Shown: positions 28,910 to 37,030 of the stretch, piece by piece
How the letters are laid out: each line of letters begins with the position of its first letter
How positions within the stretch are numbered: position 1 is the stretch's first letter
DNA from: Achromobacter pestifer
GTDB lineage: Bacteria; Pseudomonadota; Gammaproteobacteria; Burkholderiales; Burkholderiaceae_B
Direction: 5' to 3'
NCBI RefSeq assembly: GCF_902859625.1
Contig: NZ_CADIJX010000001.1
Span: 1,116,001-1,180,000 of the forward strand
DNA: 64,000 bases
Notes under the pieces: model-generated
Database searches by the model: none
Told to the model about the DNA's origin: nothing
The model's input: the letters and a program-made list of their open reading frames with translations, nothing else
Program-made: the position numbers and the translations under genes

Positions 28910-29401
28910 ATGGACCCCAAACCCCCAGCGTCGTCCTGGCGCTTGGCTGAAGTCTGGAACGACACCGTGGACCTGCGTCAGTTGGCGTGGGCCATCGGCA
29001 TCGGCATCACGATCAGCGTGGCCGGCTTCTATGCCGCCAGTCGCTGGCTGCGCGGCATGGTCGCGTCGCCGGAACTGGCGCACGCCTACGCCATGCTGGC
29101 GGGACTGGCCGGCTGCGTCCTCGCGGGCGTGATCTGCGCGCGCCTGTTCCCGCCCAAGCGTGAAGTCATCGAGCACACGTCCACCCACGATCCCGCCTGG
29201 CGTGCCGAGGTGCTGGCGGAATTGGCCGAGCAGCCCGGCGGCCTGGGCACATTGGCCGACCTGCCCGACGCCGTGGTGCGCGAACTGAAGGAACTGGACT
29301 TGTATGACCTATTCACCGAGCCGCCCGTGCCATCGCCGCAGTCCGCTGCGCAAGCCACGCCCGCCGGGCGTCAAGGCGTATCCAAGGAGGCCCTGGCATG
29401 A
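28910..29401 (+). CDS. Small TctB-like membrane subunit of a tripartite carboxylate transporter
   Basis: A 163-residue protein with two clear membrane helices (about residues 22-46 and 55-80: LAWAIGIGITISVAGFYAAS and AYAMLAGLAGCVLAGVICAR) and a hydrophilic C-terminal half rich in Glu, Leu and Pro. It overlaps the large permease gene by ATGA, the position of the small TctB subunit in tripartite tricarboxylate transporters. It has fewer helices than textbook TctB, so the assignment rests mainly on gene order. It probably stabilises the permease in the inner membrane. Confidence 0.65.
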   Translation: MDPKPPASSWRLAEVWNDTVDLRQLAWAIGIGITISVAGFYAASRWLRGMVASPELAHAYAMLAGLAGCVLAGVICARLFPPKREVIEHTSTHDPAWRAEVLAELAEQPGGLGTLADLPDAVVRELKELDLYDLFTEPPVPSPQSAAQATPAGRQGVSKEALA

Positions 29402-30786
29402 GCGATCCCATCCTGCTTGAACAAATCATGGTGGCAGCCGCCATGGGGCTGCTGGGCGCGGTGGTGTTCGCCGCCATCGGCCTGGTGTCGGGCACCGACG
29501 AGACCACCACGCTGGCGCCGCTGACCTTGCTGGTGGTGCTGCTGGGCGTCCCGCCCGCTGGCGTATTCACCTTCTTCCTGGCCGGCGCAGTGGCCAAGCA
29601 CATGACGCACGCGGTGCCCACCGCCCTGCTGGGCATCCCCGGCGACACCTTGGCCACGCCGCTGCTGCAAGACGCGAACATGCTGCGCAAGCTGGGCGTG
29701 CCGCACATTGCGCTGCGCAAAATGGTGTCTGGCGCCATCGTGGCCGCCTTTGTGGCGGTGCCGCTGGCCGTGCTGTTCGCGGTCCTGCTGGCGCCGTTCG
29801 GCGCGGCCATCACCAAATCCGCGCCGTGGATCTTCCTGGCCGCGGCAGTGCTGATCGCCTATTTCTCGGCCGGACGCTGGGCGGCGGTAGCGCTGCTGGT
29901 GCCCTTCGTGGTGGTGATCATCGCGCTGCAAAGCCTGACGGCCAAGTACGGCGTCAAGCTCAGCATCAGCTATTTCCTGGGCATCGCCATCGGCCCGTTG
30001 ATCGCAGACCTGTTCACGGTGATTTCCCCCATGGGACGCACGAAGATGATGCGGGAAAAAGTGCGCACCTTCTCGCTGGCCCCGGACGTCAAAGGCTGGT
30101 CGGGCTACTTCCCGAACCCGCTGAAAGTCATGGACCGCACGCAGACCCGCTGGACGCTGGCCACCGCCGCCATCTCCAGCGCGACCTTCGTCTTCAGCCC
30201 GGTGGCCATGACCGTGGTGCTGGGCGAACTGGTCGGCTCACGCATCAAGCACGCCTACCATCGGCTGACGACGGTGCTGTCGGCGCGCAACGGCGTCACC
30301 GAAGCCACCTACATCGCGGAAGCGCTGATTCCGCTGATTGCGTTCGGCCTGCCGCTCAGCCCCGTGGCTGCCGGCCCGGCCGCGCCGCTGTTCAATGCCC
30401 CGCCGCGCTTCACGGTGGACGCGGCCACCGGCCAGACGCACAACCTGCACAACCTGCTGAACCACTGGGAATTCCTGGGCTACGGCATGTTGGCCGTGCT
30501 GCTGGCGGCGGTGGTGTCGTACCCGTTCGCGATGAACTACGCGCGCCGCGCCGCGCTGTTCGTGTCGCGCAAGGTCAGCCACGAAGCCATCATCGCCACG
30601 TTCGTCGGCCTGATCATCGTGATCAGCATCTGGGAAGGCCAATTCCTGGGCCTGCTGGTGATTCTGACGATGGGTCTCTTTGGCGGGCTGCTGTCGCGCC
30701 TGTTCGGCTTCAACACCGGCGTCCAGTTCATGGGTTATTACACCGCCGTGCTGTCGGTGCCGGCCATCATCAAGCTGATGGCCTAG
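29398..30786 (+). CDS. TctA-like permease of a tripartite carboxylate transporter
   Basis: Inner-membrane permease of 462 residues with about eleven to twelve hydrophobic segments. The conserved TctA-type region is ALLGIPGDTLATPLLQDANM, followed by LRKLGVPHIALRKMVSGAIV. It is translationally coupled to the small subunit upstream. Substrate is delivered by Bug-type periplasmic receptors, and two such genes lie on the opposite strand of the same cluster (31715 and 32749). In context the substrate is probably mevalonate, 3-hydroxy-3-methylglutarate or a related branched hydroxy acid. It converges on the SMP-30 gene with 17 bases between, including a short CGCCC-GCC-GGGCG hairpin. Confidence 0.75.
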   Translation: MSDPILLEQIMVAAAMGLLGAVVFAAIGLVSGTDETTTLAPLTLLVVLLGVPPAGVFTFFLAGAVAKHMTHAVPTALLGIPGDTLATPLLQDANMLRKLGVPHIALRKMVSGAIVAAFVAVPLAVLFAVLLAPFGAAITKSAPWIFLAAAVLIAYFSAGRWAAVALLVPFVVVIIALQSLTAKYGVKLSISYFLGIAIGPLIADLFTVISPMGRTKMMREKVRTFSLAPDVKGWSGYFPNPLKVMDRTQTRWTLATAAISSATFVFSPVAMTVVLGELVGSRIKHAYHRLTTVLSARNGVTEATYIAEALIPLIAFGLPLSPVAAGPAAPLFNAPPRFTVDAATGQTHNLHNLLNHWEFLGYGMLAVLLAAVVSYPFAMNYARRAALFVSRKVSHEAIIATFVGLIIVISIWEGQFLGLLVILTMGLFGGLLSRLFGFNTGVQFMGYYTAVLSVPAIIKLMA

Positions 30787-30803
30787 TACGCCCGCCGGGC
30801 GGT

Positions 30804-31703
30804 TCAATCCGGCAGCTCGGCCTCTAGAATCGCCCCGGTCGCGGATTCGGTCATCACCACCGAACCGCCGCCGGGGCGCACCGCCACATTGGTCACCGTG
30901 CTTGCGCCCAGCGGGCTTTTCAGAAAGTGCGTGACCTCGCCGCGCGCGTTCAACACGAAGACGCCCCCCAGACTGGCATGGGCCACCAGCAGACGGCCGT
31001 CCGGCGTCGTCGCCAGGCCATCCGGCCCGCTCGTGCCGAAGAACGTCCGGAACGCCCCCATCTTGGTGATCGATCCATCCGGCATCACCGGTGCGCGCCA
31101 CACCTGATTGGCCCGCGTCACCGCCACGAACAACACCTTGGCTTCCGCATCCAAGGCAATGCCGTTGGGGCTGGGCGCATTGGCCAGCAGCAGGTCCAGC
31201 CGGCCGCTGTCGGCATCAAAGCGATAAACGCGCCCCTGCGGATCATGCAGCCCCGTTTGCCCCTGGTCGGTGAAATACAGCTGGCCAGCACGATCGAAGA
31301 TCAGATCGTTCACGCCCTTGAAGGATTCGCTGTTGCGATGCCCCAGCACCGTTTCCACCCGGCCGCTGCCAATATCGCAACGCAGGATCCCGCGCTGGTA
31401 ATCGGCCACCCACAAGCTGCCGTCCCGATGCAAGGCCAAGCCGTTGGGCCAACCGCCGGTGTTGGCAATCACATGCCAATCATGCATGCCGTCGACCCGA
31501 AAAATACGGCCATGCGGAATGTCCGTCACGTACAGCGCGCCCGCTGCGTCGAACACCGGCCCTTCCAGAAAGCAGTCAACGATATGCCCCGCCTTGTTGG
31601 CGTCGGCCCAGGCGCTGCGCTGCCTGAGCCGCAGGCTTTCCGGCAGCGTGGCAATGACGCGCGCGGGCACCACGACGGGCGGTTTGAAGTCCAGATTCCA
31701 CAT
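30804..31703 (-). CDS. SMP-30/gluconolactonase-family lactonase
   Basis: Six-bladed beta-propeller of 299 residues in the SMP-30/gluconolaconase/LRE family, metal-dependent lactonases. Repeated blade motifs are visible (EGPVFDAAGALYVTDIPHGR; GWPNGLALHRDGSLWVADYQ; GVNDLIFDRAGQLYFTDQG; SPNGIALDAEAKVLFVAV). The metal ligands expected from the family fall in EGP, PNG, VND and SPNG/GPDGL segments. It starts at ATG 31703 and is cytoplasmic (no signal peptide). It ends a leftward unit containing two Bug receptors, a CoA-transferase and HMG-CoA lyase. A lactonase here could open mevalonolactone to mevalonate; this substrate is inferred from neighbours only. Confidence 0.85.
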   Translation of the reverse strand: MWNLDFKPPVVVPARVIATLPESLRLRQRSAWADANKAGHIVDCFLEGPVFDAAGALYVTDIPHGRIFRVDGMHDWHVIANTGGWPNGLALHRDGSLWVADYQRGILRCDIGSGRVETVLGHRNSESFKGVNDLIFDRAGQLYFTDQGQTGLHDPQGRVYRFDADSGRLDLLLANAPSPNGIALDAEAKVLFVAVTRANQVWRAPVMPDGSITKMGAFRTFFGTSGPDGLATTPDGRLLVAHASLGGVFVLNARGEVTHFLKSPLGASTVTNVAVRPGGGSVVMTESATGAILEAELPD

Positions 31704-31714
31704 GGTCGCCGCCC

Positions 31715-32713
31715 CTATTCCGGCTTGATGCCGACACGTTTGCCCACGTCCGCCCACAGCGCCACCTGCTGCTGGACGTGGCCGCCAAATTCGCCCACCG
31801 TCATGGACCGGTGCTGCGCCCCTTGCCGCGCCATGTTCTCGCGCATGGCGGGGTCGCTCATCACTTGCGACACCAGGCGATTCATCTTGTCGACGATGGC
31901 GGGCGGCGTGCCCTTGGGCGCAGCCAGCCCGAACCAGTTCAACACCTGATACGTCGGCAGGCCTGCCTGGGCAAACGTCGGCACGTTGGGCAAGGTTGCC
32001 AGGCGAGCATCGCCGCTGACGGCAAGCGCACGCACGCGGCCGCCCTGCACCGGCGGAATGGCGGTGGGCGCCGCCGTCACCAGCACGTCGATCTGGCCGG
32101 CCATCACGTCCGCCAGCGCTGCGCCCGCGCCGCGATACGGAATATGCGTCAGCGAAATCCCCGCTTCGCTCTTGAACATCTCGGCCGCCAGATGCGTGGA
32201 ACTGGCCTGGCCGCCAGAGCCATAGTTGAGCTTGCCAGGATGGGCGCGCGCATAGGTGATCAGTTGCTCCATGGTGGTGAAGGGCGACCTCTCCGGCACC
32301 AGCAGCACCAGCGGCGTTTCGATGATTTCGGCAACGTGGATCAGGTCGCTCTGATAGTCCCACGGCAGTTTCGAGAACAGCAGCGGCAGCATCGTATAGG
32401 TCGTGTCCGTCACCAGGAAGGTGCTGCCATCCGGCGCCGAACGCACGACTTCCTGCGTGGCGATCGTGCCGGACGCCCCCGTCTTGTTGTCGACGATGAA
32501 TGTCTTGCCCGTCGCCTCCGACAGCTTCTGCGCGACCTGGCGCGCGGCGTAGTCGGTCGTTCCCCCTGGCGAATACGGCACCACCAGCCGCACGGGTTTG
32601 TCGGGCCAGGTGGCGGCGTCGCTGGCGGCGTGCGCCGGCAGGCAAGCGATGCCGATCGCGGCGGCGATCAGCAGTTGGGGCAAGGCGGCTGCGCGCCTGA
32701 AAAGCGGTGTCAT
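31715..32713 (-). CDS. Bug/TctC-type periplasmic binding protein (1)
   Basis: Periplasmic receptor of 332 residues with a Sec signal peptide (LLIAAAIGIACLPAHA-ASDA). The Bug core is present: PVRLVVPYSPGGTTDYAARQ, VDNKTGASGTIATQEVV, INYGSGG-like LNYGSGGQASSTHLAAEMFK and NVPTFAQAGLP. AAGGAG lies before ATG 32713. It is only about 30 percent like the second receptor by eye, so the two are not a recent duplication and may bind different ligands. It would feed the TctA-like permease encoded on the other strand of this cluster. Confidence 0.92.
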   Translation of the reverse strand: MTPLFRRAAALPQLLIAAAIGIACLPAHAASDAATWPDKPVRLVVPYSPGGTTDYAARQVAQKLSEATGKTFIVDNKTGASGTIATQEVVRSAPDGSTFLVTDTTYTMLPLLFSKLPWDYQSDLIHVAEIIETPLVLLVPERSPFTTMEQLITYARAHPGKLNYGSGGQASSTHLAAEMFKSEAGISLTHIPYRGAGAALADVMAGQIDVLVTAAPTAIPPVQGGRVRALAVSGDARLATLPNVPTFAQAGLPTYQVLNWFGLAAPKGTPPAIVDKMNRLVSQVMSDPAMRENMARQGAQHRSMTVGEFGGHVQQQVALWADVGKRVGIKPE

Positions 32714-32748
32714 GGTGTGGTCTCCTTTGGTTCTTCCTGCTGGCCGCC

Positions 32749-33741
32749 TCAAGCGGCAGTCTGGATGTTGGCCTCGCGGATCAGGCGGGCCCACTTCTTC
32801 TGTTCTTGCAGGATGTACTGCTGCGCGGCGTCGGGCGTGCCGCCCATCGCGGTGCTGCCTTCGGCGGTGAACAGTGCGATCGTGGCCGGATCGGCCAGCA
32901 CTTTTTCCACCACGCCATTGACCGCCTGAATCACGTCCTGGGGCGTGCCCGCAGGCGCGACCAGTGCCTTCCAGTCCAGCGCCTCGAAGCCATCAAACCC
33001 GGATTCGGCCACGGTGGGCACATCGGGAAGAATGGGCAGACGCGCCCGGGCGGTGACGGCCAAGGGGCGCAGCACCTTGCCCTTGAGCATCTCCTGCGCG
33101 GCCTGCGGCGTGGCGAACATGTAGTCCGTGTTTTCGCCCAGCAAGTCATTCAAGGCCGGGGCGGCCCCTCGATACGGCACGTTCAGCACTTCAAACTTGG
33201 CCTGGTAGGCCAGCAGTTCCCCCGCAAGGTGGCCCACTGTGCCGGACCCGGCAAGCGCCTGCTTGATGGACCCTGGCGCGGCGCGCGCGTCTTTCACCAG
33301 ATCAGCCAGCGTGTTCCACCGGGCGTTGGCCTTCACCACCAGCACCACGGGCAGCGACGCGATCAGCGCGACCGCCGCGAAATCCTTGGCGGCGTCGAAG
33401 GGCATCTTCGGCATCAAGGCCGGGTTGATGGCCAGGTTGGACGTCTGCCCCAAGCCCAGCATGAAGCCATCGGGCTTGGTCTTCGCCACATAGTCCAGGC
33501 CAATATTGCCGCCTGCGCCGGGACGGTTCTCGACCACGACCGACCAACCCGCCTCGCCCGTGATCTTGGCCGCGATGGCGCGGGCCACGGAATCCGTCCC
33601 GCCGCCCGGCGTGTACGGGACGATCAGGCGGATGGCCCGGCCATTGGGATAGCCAGCGGCGCTTTGCGCCCGCAACGGCAATGGCAGCGCCGCCGCGCAG
33701 AGGGCTGCGCCCAGGAATGAGCGTCGAGAGAGAGCGATCAT
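32749..33741 (-). CDS. Bug/TctC-type periplasmic binding protein (2)
   Basis: Periplasmic receptor of 330 residues. Its export signal begins MIALSRRSFLGAALCAAALP: the SRRSFLG sequence fits a twin-arginine signal, unlike the Sec signal of the neighbouring receptor. The core reads AIRLIVPYTPGGGTDSVARA, VENRPGAGGNIGLDYVAK and DVPTVAESGFDGF. The gene overlaps the upstream CoA-transferase gene by ATGA, so its ligand is probably a substrate of that enzyme. It is followed after 35 bases by the other receptor gene. Confidence 0.92.
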   Translation of the reverse strand: MIALSRRSFLGAALCAAALPLPLRAQSAAGYPNGRAIRLIVPYTPGGGTDSVARAIAAKITGEAGWSVVVENRPGAGGNIGLDYVAKTKPDGFMLGLGQTSNLAINPALMPKMPFDAAKDFAAVALIASLPVVLVVKANARWNTLADLVKDARAAPGSIKQALAGSGTVGHLAGELLAYQAKFEVLNVPYRGAAPALNDLLGENTDYMFATPQAAQEMLKGKVLRPLAVTARARLPILPDVPTVAESGFDGFEALDWKALVAPAGTPQDVIQAVNGVVEKVLADPATIALFTAEGSTAMGGTPDAAQQYILQEQKKWARLIREANIQTAA

Positions 33742-34943
33742 GAGGGTTTGTCTCCTTGTGTAATGTGCCTTGCTTTCAAGGCCGCGATTTCATCGTCGCG
33801 ATAGCCGGCGGCGCGCAAGAGCTCGTCGGTGTGTTCGCCCACGGCTGGTGGCTGTAGGCGGATGGGCGGTTGAACGCCGTCCAATGTCAACGGGGCCAAC
33901 GGCACCCGCGTTTCCCGGCCATCCGGCAGCGTCACCGGCGCGAGTCCCCCCGTCGCCTTCAAATGCGGATCGTCGAAAAGTTGTTCAGGGCGGGTGATGG
34001 GCGCGAACGGCAGGCCTTCTTGTTCAAACCGCGCGGCCAGCTCGGCTGCGGGGTAGCTGGCCAGATGCGATCGCAACTGCGGCATCAGCCAATCACGGGC
34101 CAACACGCGATCGTTGTTTGTCTTCAGGCGCGGGTCCGCCAACCAGTCCGCCAAACCGAAGGCGCGGCAGAAGATGTCCCATTGCTTGTCACTGACGACA
34201 GCCAGGAACACCTGTTCGCCGTCCTTGACGGTAAACACGTCGTACACCGCCCAGGCCGAAATTCGGCTGGGCATGGGGGCTGGCGCATGGCCCGTCATGG
34301 CGTGCTGCATCATGTGCTGGCCCACCAGGAAGACGTTGTTTTCAAACAGCGACGCCTGCACTTGCGTGCCCACGCCGGTATGTTCGCGCTGCGCCAATGC
34401 CGCCATCGCGCCCAGGGCCCCGAACATGCCACCCATGATGTCATTGACGCTGGCGCCCGCACGCAGCGGATCACCGGGACGGCCCGTCATATAGGCCAGG
34501 CCGCCCATCATCTGCACGACCTCGTCCAGCGCCGTGCGGTTCTCATACGGACCCGGCAGAAACCCCTTGTGGCTGACATAGATCAGCCGGGGGTTGCGTG
34601 CCTTCAACGCGGCGTAACCCAGGCCCAGCTTGTCCATCACGCCGGACTTGAAGTTTTCGCTGACCACATCGGCCGAATCGATCAGGCGCAAGGCGGCCTC
34701 GATCCCTTCGGGCTGTTTCAGGTCCAGCGCAATGCTCTTCTTATTGCGGTTGAACATGGGGAAGAAACCCGCGCCAGACCCCAGCAGCCTGCGCGTGGAA
34801 TCGCCCCCTATCGGTTCGACCTTGATGACTTCCGCGCCCAGATCCGCCAGCAACATGCCGCAGGTGGGGCCCATCACCATGTGGGTGAATTCGATGACGC
34901 GGATGCCTTCGTAGGGAAGGCGGGACGGGGAACGGCTGGGCAT
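33738..34943 (-). CDS. Class III CoA-transferase (CaiB/BaiF family)
   Basis: Transfers CoA from a donor such as succinyl-CoA to a carboxylic acid. It has 401 residues with the family start GIRVIEFTHMVMGPTCGMLLADLGAEVIKVE written here in parts (residues 13-22 GIRVIEFTHM; 31-43 LLADLGAEVIKVE), FNRNKKSIALDLK and the catalytic Asp168 in GASVNDIMGG. ATG 34943 is used, with GAAGGTG eight bases upstream; GTG 34952 is an alternative. It overlaps the Bug gene and follows HMG-CoA lyase. The human family member SUGCT accepts glutarate and 3-hydroxy-3-methylglutarate, so activation of free 3-hydroxy-3-methylglutarate to the lyase substrate is the most coherent role. This is inference. Confidence 0.88.
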   Translation of the reverse strand: MPSRSPSRLPYEGIRVIEFTHMVMGPTCGMLLADLGAEVIKVEPIGGDSTRRLLGSGAGFFPMFNRNKKSIALDLKQPEGIEAALRLIDSADVVSENFKSGVMDKLGLGYAALKARNPRLIYVSHKGFLPGPYENRTALDEVVQMMGGLAYMTGRPGDPLRAGASVNDIMGGMFGALGAMAALAQREHTGVGTQVQASLFENNVFLVGQHMMQHAMTGHAPAPMPSRISAWAVYDVFTVKDGEQVFLAVVSDKQWDIFCRAFGLADWLADPRLKTNNDRVLARDWLMPQLRSHLASYPAAELAARFEQEGLPFAPITRPEQLFDDPHLKATGGLAPVTLPDGRETRVPLAPLTLDGVQPPIRLQPPAVGEHTDELLRAAGYRDDEIAALKARHITQGDKPS

Positions 34944-35065
34944 GTAAGACACCTTCGGAATGAGTGGATCGACGCTGCGAGGCAGAATTCAGGCAAAGGG
35001 CCCTCCGCAGCGGGGGCCTGAAGGCGCCCTGCCGCATTGGCATCGCTATCGGTAAAGCGTGGTGG

Positions 35066-36004
35066 CTAGCGGGACGGCGTAAAGCCCTTGGGCAGCCCTG
35101 CGTCCGGCGTCATGCCGTACAGCGGCTCGCCCGGCAGGCCAGCGGCAAGCGGCGTCCGCGCCGCAATGATTTTTTCCAGCGAAATCCCGGTGGCGACGCC
35201 CATGGCCTCGAACATGAACACCAGGTCTTCCGTGACGACATTGCCTGACGCGCCCGGCGCATACGGACAGCCGCCCAACCCGCCCAGCGAACTGTCGAAG
35301 GTGCGCACGCCTTCGTCCCAGGCAGCCAGGCAGTTGGCCAGGCCCAGCCCCCGCGTGTTGTGCATGTGAGCGGCGCCAGCCTTGGCCCCAAGTTCGCTGC
35401 GCAGGCGCCGGAACAGGCGGCGCACCTGGGCGGGGTTGGCGTAGCCCACCGTGTCCGACAAGCCGGACTCGTCCGCGCCCGCCTCCGCGCACATCAGCGC
35501 CAGCCGGATCACCTCGTCTTCAGGCACCAGCCCCTGCAAGGTGCAGCCGAAGGCCGTCGAAATGCCGGCTTCGATCTTGACGCCGGGCGCCATGTCATCG
35601 CGCAACTGCACAATGGCGCGCACTTCTTCCACCATCTCTTCCGGCGTCTTGCGCACATTGGCCAGCGAATGGGCGCGGCTGGCGGAAACCGGCAGGGTCA
35701 GCTTGTGGGCGCCCGCACGCAGCGCGGCCTCGGCGCCGCGCAGATTGGGCACCAGCGCCATGACCGTCACACCGGGATGCCGGACGGCATGGGCGACCAC
35801 ATCGGCCGCGTCCGCCATCTGCGGCAGCAGGCGTGCGGGCACAAACGATGCCACTTCAATTTCACGCACGCCGGCCGCGACCAGCGCATCAATCCACTTG
35901 AACTTGTCGGCGGTCGGCATCGTGGCCTTGACCGATTGCAGCCCATCACGTGGCCCGACTTCGCTGATCAGGACATCCGCTGGGATCGGGGTGTCTTGCG
36001 TCAT
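35066..36004 (-). CDS. mvaB: Hydroxymethylglutaryl-CoA lyase
   Basis: Cleaves HMG-CoA to acetoacetate and acetyl-CoA. It has 312 residues, a TIM-barrel of the HMGL-like family. The N-terminal EVGPRDGLQSVKATMPTADK contains the Arg-Asp pair that binds metal and substrate, AHMHNTRGLGLAN supplies the metal histidines, and the lyase signature with the catalytic Cys is intact as GLGGCPYAPGASGNV. Together with mvaA at 27536 it forms the known two-step mevalonate breakdown route. It is the first gene of the leftward unit and diverges from the IclR gene, with TTCT/AGAA operators directly upstream. Confidence 0.93.
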   Translation of the reverse strand: MTQDTPIPADVLISEVGPRDGLQSVKATMPTADKFKWIDALVAAGVREIEVASFVPARLLPQMADAADVVAHAVRHPGVTVMALVPNLRGAEAALRAGAHKLTLPVSASRAHSLANVRKTPEEMVEEVRAIVQLRDDMAPGVKIEAGISTAFGCTLQGLVPEDEVIRLALMCAEAGADESGLSDTVGYANPAQVRRLFRRLRSELGAKAGAAHMHNTRGLGLANCLAAWDEGVRTFDSSLGGLGGCPYAPGASGNVVTEDLVFMFEAMGVATGISLEKIIAARTPLAAGLPGEPLYGMTPDAGLPKGFTPSR

Positions 36005-36021
36005 GATTACGTCTCCGCTAT

Positions 36022-36163
36022 ATTCTATCTAATAGAATGATGTTCTTTAGAATAGAATTTAATGCGAACCAGAAATCGCTGTCAAGCGCGTTTTGGAACG
36101 TTCCCCCGGGCGCCCGCCGGGCCTGTGCCTACAATGAGCACCAATCGTTCTAAAAGATGGAAT
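36022..36163. promoter_or_regulatory. Cluster of TTCTA/TAGAA operators, probable IclR sites
   Basis: Three related palindromes occupy the mvaB/iclR interval. The first is ATTCTAT-CTA-ATAGAAT (36022-36038, perfect arms of seven). The second is TTCTTTAGAA with a further AGAA half-site (36043-36057). The third is GTTCTAAAAGATGGAAT (36147-36163), which lies 38 bases before the IclR start. The first two adjoin the mvaB start at 36004. Shared half-sites on both sides suggest one regulator controlling both directions. Confidence 0.65.
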
Positions 36164-36200
36164 ATGCCGACTGATTTCCACCGCGCCGTCCGGGCTGGCC

Positions 36201-36929
36201 ATGCCGCGTAAAGCCATCACCGAATCCGTCGCCGACGCCGATGCCGCCGAAGGCGGCGTCGCGGCGGTCGACCGGGCAATGAGCCTGATGTCGGTGTTCA
36301 CCCCTGCCGACCAGACCCTGTCGCTGGGCGAGTTGGCCGAACGCACGCGCCTCTACAAAAGCACCGTGCTGCGCCTGCTGGCCTCGCTTGAGCATGCGCA
36401 GTGGATACGCCGCCTGGATGACGGCCGCTACGCGCTGGGCCCGGAAGTGGCCCGTCTGCACAGCATCTATTCGGCGTCGTTTTCGCTGGAACATGTGGTC
36501 TTGCCCGCGCTGCGGGAACTGGTGGCCGCAACTGGCGAAAGCGCGGCCTATCACGTGCGCCAGGGCGATGCCCGACTTTGCCTGTATCGCGTCGATTCCC
36601 CGCACCCGGTGCGCGACCACATCCGGGCCGGTGACCTGCTGCCGCTGGAACGCGGCAGCGGCGGACGTGTGCTGACGGCCTATGACGACATCCTGGGCCG
36701 GGCGCCCGGCCCGGACCAGGCGCTGTACGCGCGCATCCGCCAAGACGGCTATTTCGCCGCGATGGGCGACCGGCTGAGCGAAGTGGCGGGCATTTCCGCC
36801 CCGGTCTTCCTGCTGTCGGGCGGCATCGCGGCCGCGGTGACACTGACGGCGCCCGCGCACCGTTACAACCCCGACCACCTTGCGCCCGTGCTACAGGCCG
36901 CGCGCCGGCTGACGGGCCACGTCGGCTGA
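36201..36929 (+). CDS. IclR-family transcriptional regulator
   Basis: A 242-residue regulator. The winged helix lies at about residues 22-80 (AVDRAMSLMSVFTPADQTLS; TRLYKSTVLRLLASLEHAQW), followed by the GAF-like IclR effector domain with GESAAYHVRQGDARLCLYRV and the ligand-loop region GRVLTAYDD. It is divergent from HMG-CoA lyase and most likely controls that unit. A second regulator of a different family (MocR, 25968) sits at the other end of the same catabolic cluster. The inducer is unknown, likely a substrate or CoA-free acid of the pathway. Confidence 0.9.
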   Translation: MPRKAITESVADADAAEGGVAAVDRAMSLMSVFTPADQTLSLGELAERTRLYKSTVLRLLASLEHAQWIRRLDDGRYALGPEVARLHSIYSASFSLEHVVLPALRELVAATGESAAYHVRQGDARLCLYRVDSPHPVRDHIRAGDLLPLERGSGGRVLTAYDDILGRAPGPDQALYARIRQDGYFAAMGDRLSEVAGISAPVFLLSGGIAAAVTLTAPAHRYNPDHLAPVLQAARRLTGHVG

Positions 36930-37030
36930 GCGCCATCGCACCGCCATTGCCCGGCCGCTTGATCCCGCGCAAGGCAGCCCGTCACCCCTTGCTCTAGCCT
37001 CTGTCCACTTGACCAGAGGAAAGACTCAAC

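Noticed and set aside
30804-32645. 613-codon open frame suggesting a fusion of a Bug protein with the SMP-30 protein
   Set aside because: Only the last 299 codons make sense, as the SMP-30 protein. The upstream part is the Bug gene read in a wrong frame.
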